The notes under the pieces were generated by a model, which was given only the letters and a program-made list of their open reading frames with translations, was not told the DNA's origin and did not search any database. 64,000 bases of DNA from Schistosoma mansoni (Eukaryota; Platyhelminthes; Trematoda; Strigeidida; Schistosomatidae): contig NC_031498.1 of assembly GCF_000237925.1 (NCBI RefSeq), positions 17,865,004 to 17,929,003 of the forward strand. Direction: 5' to 3'. Position numbers and translations under genes: made by a program. Of the stretch, positions 59,596-64,000 are shown in pieces. Each line of letters begins with the position of its first letter. Within the stretch, counting starts at the first letter, position 1.

Positions 59596-59909
59596 CAGAC
59601 GGGGTTTTGTGGATATTATGGTAATTTTGATAGTTGAGATCATGAATCAATTGAAATTAGACCACCATGAAAAACCTGGAAGCACTGGACTGCCGTTTCG
59701 TCTTATTATGGGACTCCTCAACGACGGCCAGTGCGGCCGCGGATCCGATATCGTCGAGACCACTGTGGTGGAATTCTCGAACCCAGGACCTTCGGTCTCG
59801 CGCGTAGACGATTAACCTGACCGAAGAATCCAGTGCTTCCAGGTTTTCCTTGGTGGTCTAGCTTCAATTGATTCATGATCTTAACTATCGAAATTTCTAA
59901 AATATCAGT
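59596..59909. mobile_element. Family B SINE, inverted and interrupted by vector sequence
   Basis: Antisense SINE from the 3' tail to the ribozyme, then 56 bp of cloning-vector polylinker, then the antisense B box and a variant tRNA-like head (to about 59826), then a sense tail (ccagtgcttccaggttttcc). The bases between stem II and the B box are replaced by vector, so the structure is at least partly an assembly artefact. Confidence 0.8.
59721..59776. other. Cloning-vector polylinker (assembly contamination)
   Basis: Starts acgacggccagt, the 3' part of the universal M13 forward primer site, followed by NotI (gcggccgc), BamHI (ggatcc), EcoRV (gatatc), a BstXI-type ccactgtggtgg and EcoRI (gaattc) sites in 56 bp. 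This density of cloning sites in 65-70% AT DNA is not natural. It looks like untrimmed ends of Sanger shotgun clones joined within a repeat. Confidence 0.93.
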
Positions 59910-60220
59910 TATCTAAGTTTAAAAATGTTATGCATAGAAAGTTATTAGAATACTTTAAATTTCATTCATAGTCTCTTTTGTAGTTAAAATTTATAACAGT
60001 TTTAAATGAATATCAGTGGTGCATAAAATATTTGGTTGAACATTCAATCATTTATAGATAGCCTATTTAACTGATACTGAAAATCTTTTGATTTCTAAAA
60101 GTTACTCTTGATGTTTGACTGAATTTATCTTTAAGTCAAATGTCAATATTTCAAGTGATCAAGAATACTTTTGCTAGGAGATTCTTCTTCAAATACTGTA
60201 AAAATAATTATTACCTAACA

Positions 60221-60440
60221 AGTCAATTTAAGCTAGACCACCATTGAAAACGTGGAAGCACTGGATTCTTCGGTCAGGTTAATCGTCTACGCGCGAGACC
60301 GAAGGTCCTGGGTTCGATTTGAGATCGTGAATGATCGCTGTTGAGAAGTCTCGTACTAGAACGAAACGACTGTCCAGTGCTTTCAGGTTTTCAATGGTGT
60401 TCTAGCCTAGATCGACCCGTGAATTCAACTGTAAAAAATA
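60221..60440. mobile_element. Family B SINE variant, inverted partner of the 59.8-kb copy
   Basis: Antisense tail (60221-60263) followed by a sense variant tRNA-like head (ggtcaggttaatcgtctacg, B box gggttcgatt), degenerate ribozyme and tail. Its head is the reverse complement of 59777-59830, including the non-consensus gaccgaagaatcc. Confidence 0.8.
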
Positions 60441-60734
60441 AACATTTACAGCTGGTACATGAATAAATCATTCACGTTAAATAAATATAACACCTTTATG
60501 AAGTAGATTGGATCATTTATCTTAATGACCGTTGAAAAAGTACATGAAGGAATATGAAGTTAGAAAAAAAGTTAATTTCCTTCTTTTAAACCTGTTTACT
60601 ACTAGTTATGTAATAGATTATTTGGGAAAGTAAATTAGATTATGTGTATGCTAAGATGAGTTCAGTGGCACTAATTACTAAACAAAAGGGTAAAAATCTT
60701 GTCTTAAATTTGTTATTTTTCATTTTAGAAATTA

Positions 60735-63450
60735 TTAAAAATGCATTATTTACTGTGTCTCATGTTAAGCTTGATTGCTGTGCTGCTTTTATACCTGTTC
60801 TGTAAGAAGTTAATTATTGATGTGTCAGTGTTCTCTACAGCATATAAAACTTGGTAAACTTGTATCTTAACAGAGGTCCTAATACCTCTGTTAGTAGCAA
60901 CTCATATGCTAACTACAAATCCAGTGATCTCCAAAGTAATAAATAATATTTTGGATGGATTCATACAAATACTTGATGTAGTATCGAATGAATACACGAA
61001 ATCTGTAATAAAAAACTGTTTTACTGTCTCGATTATACTTTTAAAGCTGAATCCGTTATTGATTTTACCGCTAGTAAAGTTATCAAACAAATACTCTCTG
61101 GAATAATATTACTATCTTTAATGCACCTAATAAAATAGCATTTGATTTGTTTAGGTAATCGATGTTGAAAATAACTCATCTTCTAGATAGCTCGTGCCAG
61201 TGTATCAATCTCAACTAAACAAACACTGATAATAACCTCGTACTATTCCGCCTTAATTTGATTCGTTTTTAGTTGCTGAACAACTGTCAAAGTCAGAGCA
61301 GTTAATATTGTTGCCAACAAAACTGCCAACCAAACACTTATGAAACAGGATACTTCAAACAAAAGTACTGTTACAGACATGACCACTATCGCTCGACGTT
61401 TTTTTTAACTAGCACCTACTTACGTGACAAACATTTCCTGCTAATCTGAGCTCTAAATCATAATGAAAAAAGACACGGGTTTGACCCAAACTTCATAGAA
61501 CTCTGACCTAACTTTCGGAAACTGCCGCATGCCAAATGCAGACACAGATTTTATAGCTTTCGATATTATGTCTTCCAATAGAATAATAAAGGTGTTAGCT
61601 CAAACATCTCTTCCTTGCTGTACAGCTGTTGGGAGTCATTTTAAGAATTCAAGTAAGATAAGAGTACATCCAGAAAAACGTTCTAGATTCCAATTCACTA
61701 TTAAATATTTTTTTATGGCTCCGTGAAAAAAATCGACGTCACAGCAACAATTCTGACCTCTTTAATCATAAGTGAGTTTATAAGGCTTCATTAATAAAAG
61801 TGATCGAGCCAGAAATATGCTAGGTCACCAAAACTTACAACCAATAAGAATTCTGTCAAAACCACACTTTCTGAATCAACCGAATAAACAGCACGTGACT
61901 GAAAGTAATAAAACCCTTTATAACCCTAATGTAAACATACTAGTTGTAATATTGATGCAACTGAGAGGAAAAAGGTGAGAAGGAGAGTCACATAGATGAC
62001 TAATAACTCTATGCAAAGTATATTTTCATGATCCTTATATTGGTAAATCGATAGGCTCTTTTAAGGTTTCAAAAAACTATGAAGTAGACGGGACTGGATT
62101 CATTAATTTCAGATGTGACAAACCTGATATCCCATTATTTCTTTTAAAACTGTTTACATTTTCTAAACATAAGCACCTCTCTCAACTGTTGAAAAATCCC
62201 ATATATTAAACCACGTTACAAGTCTAGAGATAAAGGAGAGTTGAACAGTTATATGCCTATAAATATTACTCCGGTTATCTCTAGAAAAATGGAAAAAATT
62301 ATGTATCGAGCGTAGTCTTTAACATCTAATTCAGTGTTATACTTTGACATTTCGAAGGATTCAGATGTGTTTCACCACCAACTTATTATGGGCAGACTCA
62401 TATCTTGTAAGATCAGAGATTCCTTGCTCATATGTTTTAATTATTTTCTTGGTCACCGGTACCAAATATTTAAAATAAATTCCATATCAGACATTATTCC
62501 AGCCACAAGTGGTGGGTTATAAATTAATGTCCTAGGTCTTTTACTCCTTATATTTTATATAAATGGTATCTGAAGTCGCTTTACTATGAGTACATGTTTT
62601 CTGTTTTACCGATGATCCTAAATTAAAGTACTCAGTTTTTTTCTTATGAGCTGAGCCCCATATGCAACTGTATCAGTGTGGAACTTAGTAAGGTTGCCTT
62701 ATGGTTCTCAAAATAGAATCTAGAACTCAGCACTCTTTAGTGTGGATGGATATACTTCGACGAATCTTTTCCTAATTACAACTTCAGCATAGATAGTACG
62801 GTGTACTCGTCTGACTTATTTTAATGTACAAAGTAACTGTTCGATAACTTTTAAAATACCGTAAATTAATTCTAAGTAGAGTTAATATTGATAATAAACT
62901 TAGGTTAAAAGCTATTTAGCATCTTTTAATATATCGTATTCTTAGGTTATTGTACTTCAAACTACAACTATAGACATATTAAGTCAAGACTTCGCTTTTT
63001 AATGAAAGTAGCGACTCAAAATAAATCTAATTATCCTCAACTTGTTAAATTAGCTATTTTTGCATCCACTGAGAAAACCTGGTAAGCGGAATCACCAAAC
63101 AGTAGCATTCGTAACTATTTATTAAAGCGAAATTGTCATAATTTAAATCCACTCTCTCTATGAATTACTTTACAAGTATATTTTCGAGACTCAACAATAA
63201 TTTACAACTATCTATACATGAAACAAGATCACTAATATCTTTTTTACGTTACGTAAATGATTATCCCTCCTTTGATACTGTCTTAAAAATTAAAGTTGAC
63301 ATATCACTGAATGGTGTCTTATGTGATTTTGTGCTGATCAAGTTTTATAGAATAAGTCGCGATATGGCTAATATTCTAAGTGACCAGAAATTACATGCAC
63401 TATATTTCGTTCATAGGTGGTTGGAGGTAGTCGGCATGAAACCTTAGACC
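60735..63450 (+). pseudogene. CR1/SR1-like LINE, heavily decayed, endonuclease-to-RT region
   Basis: Scattered in-frame pieces in the correct order: SDRARNMLGH (about 61803), then YMPINITPVISRKMEKIM (62249-62305, RT block with PxS-like start), YFDISKDSDVFHHQLIMGRL (62340-62400, equivalent of the YxDFxKAFD catalytic block), IRDSLLICFNYFLGHRYQIF, INSISDIIPATSGGL, LGLLLLIFYIN and TDD (equivalent of the YADD/FADD site). 63160-63447 carries a further 95-codon frame. Many stops; the catalytic FDFSKAFD and ADD motifs are substituted. An old, inactive copy. Confidence 0.7.
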
Positions 63451-64000
63451 TGAGTGTCGGGCTGTTCACCACTCATCAGCAAAGTGTGCCAGCGTACACC
63501 AGAGACTGTATAACACTCCTATGGTGAAACGATTGGAGCGTTAGGTGTTTGATGACTGTTACTACTGAATATACTTACTAAACTTTCCTTCTCGACGATA
63601 TTATATCCTCACATTATCCATGATTAATCTGATCAGTTTGAATAAAATTTATCCGAATCGGTAAGTTACAAAGCAATCAAGTACATTTATGTGAACAGAC
63701 CTGCCATAATAATTTTTATTATCATGAGTGCGCGTTCTCTGTTTTCGTTTTCTTCTGTCTAATTACAGGTAATTATAAATATCTTGTAACTGCACTAGAA
63801 TTGCTTTCCAATACACTATTCATCGTTCTACATAACATTCCAGTTTTCGCATAAATTACTGGTTCCTAACTGCTGATGGTGGAATAAATATCCGTCAAGA
63901 CAGACAACAATGCACAATGATACTTCAACATGCTTTAATTCCCTGTATTATAAATAAAATTGAATTTTAATTAAGACATGTCATCAATCTCCAAAATACA
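63451..64000. other. Right edge, no gene seen
   Basis: Begins with a GC-richer patch (gagtgtcgggctgttcacca, about 63450-63550) that may be the 3' end of the preceding LINE or another repeat; the rest is AT-rich and featureless. Confidence 0.35.

Noticed and set aside
1-64000. CRISPR array, bacterial operons, prophage
   Set aside because: No regularly spaced identical repeats and the gene structure is intron-bearing eukaryotic.

Overview
The window is AT-rich genomic DNA from a multicellular eukaryote, almost certainly a blood fluke (Schistosoma, most likely S. mansoni). The main evidence is about thirty copies or fragments of two tRNA-derived SINE families. One matches the schistosome SM-alpha hammerhead-ribozyme repeat. 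There are also decayed RTE/SR2-like, CR1/SR1-like and Penelope-like retroelements and long GT-AG introns. I see no bacterial-style operons, CRISPR arrays or genuine tRNA/rRNA genes.

One host gene can be assembled: a protocadherin on the + strand. It has seven coding exons (15080-15388, 21557-22852, 23921-24544, 25950-27141, 44546-44973, 54627-54720, 57143-58224). All six introns are GT-AG and every splice phase matches, giving an open frame of about 1674 aa. The protein has a signal peptide, about seven cadherin repeats, one transmembrane helix and a long Asn/Ser-rich cytoplasmic tail. Introns 4 (17.4 kb) and 5 (9.7 kb) make up much of the window and are full of repeats. Positions 1-15 kb and 58.5-64 kb are intergenic and contain only repeats and retroelement debris, including a rotted CR1-like LINE at about 60.7-63.45 kb.

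The most interesting biology is in the repeats. Family A (SM-alpha-like) and a distinct family B both combine a tRNA-like head with A and B boxes and a type I hammerhead with a minimal, self-complementary stem III. Family B keeps complete ribozymes at 35665-35710 (+), 50222-50267 (-) and 52447-52492 (+). The two + copies lie in sense within introns of the protocadherin gene. Many copies of both families are head-to-head inverted dimers. A GC-rich insertion at 31993-32763, flanked by 25-bp direct repeats, ends in an antisense copy of the 28S rRNA segment that contains the R2 insertion site.

Two assembly problems stand out. A cloning-vector polylinker (59721-59776) sits inside a SINE. A 200-base N gap (52131-52330) is bordered by one arm of a practically identical 240-bp inverted repeat.
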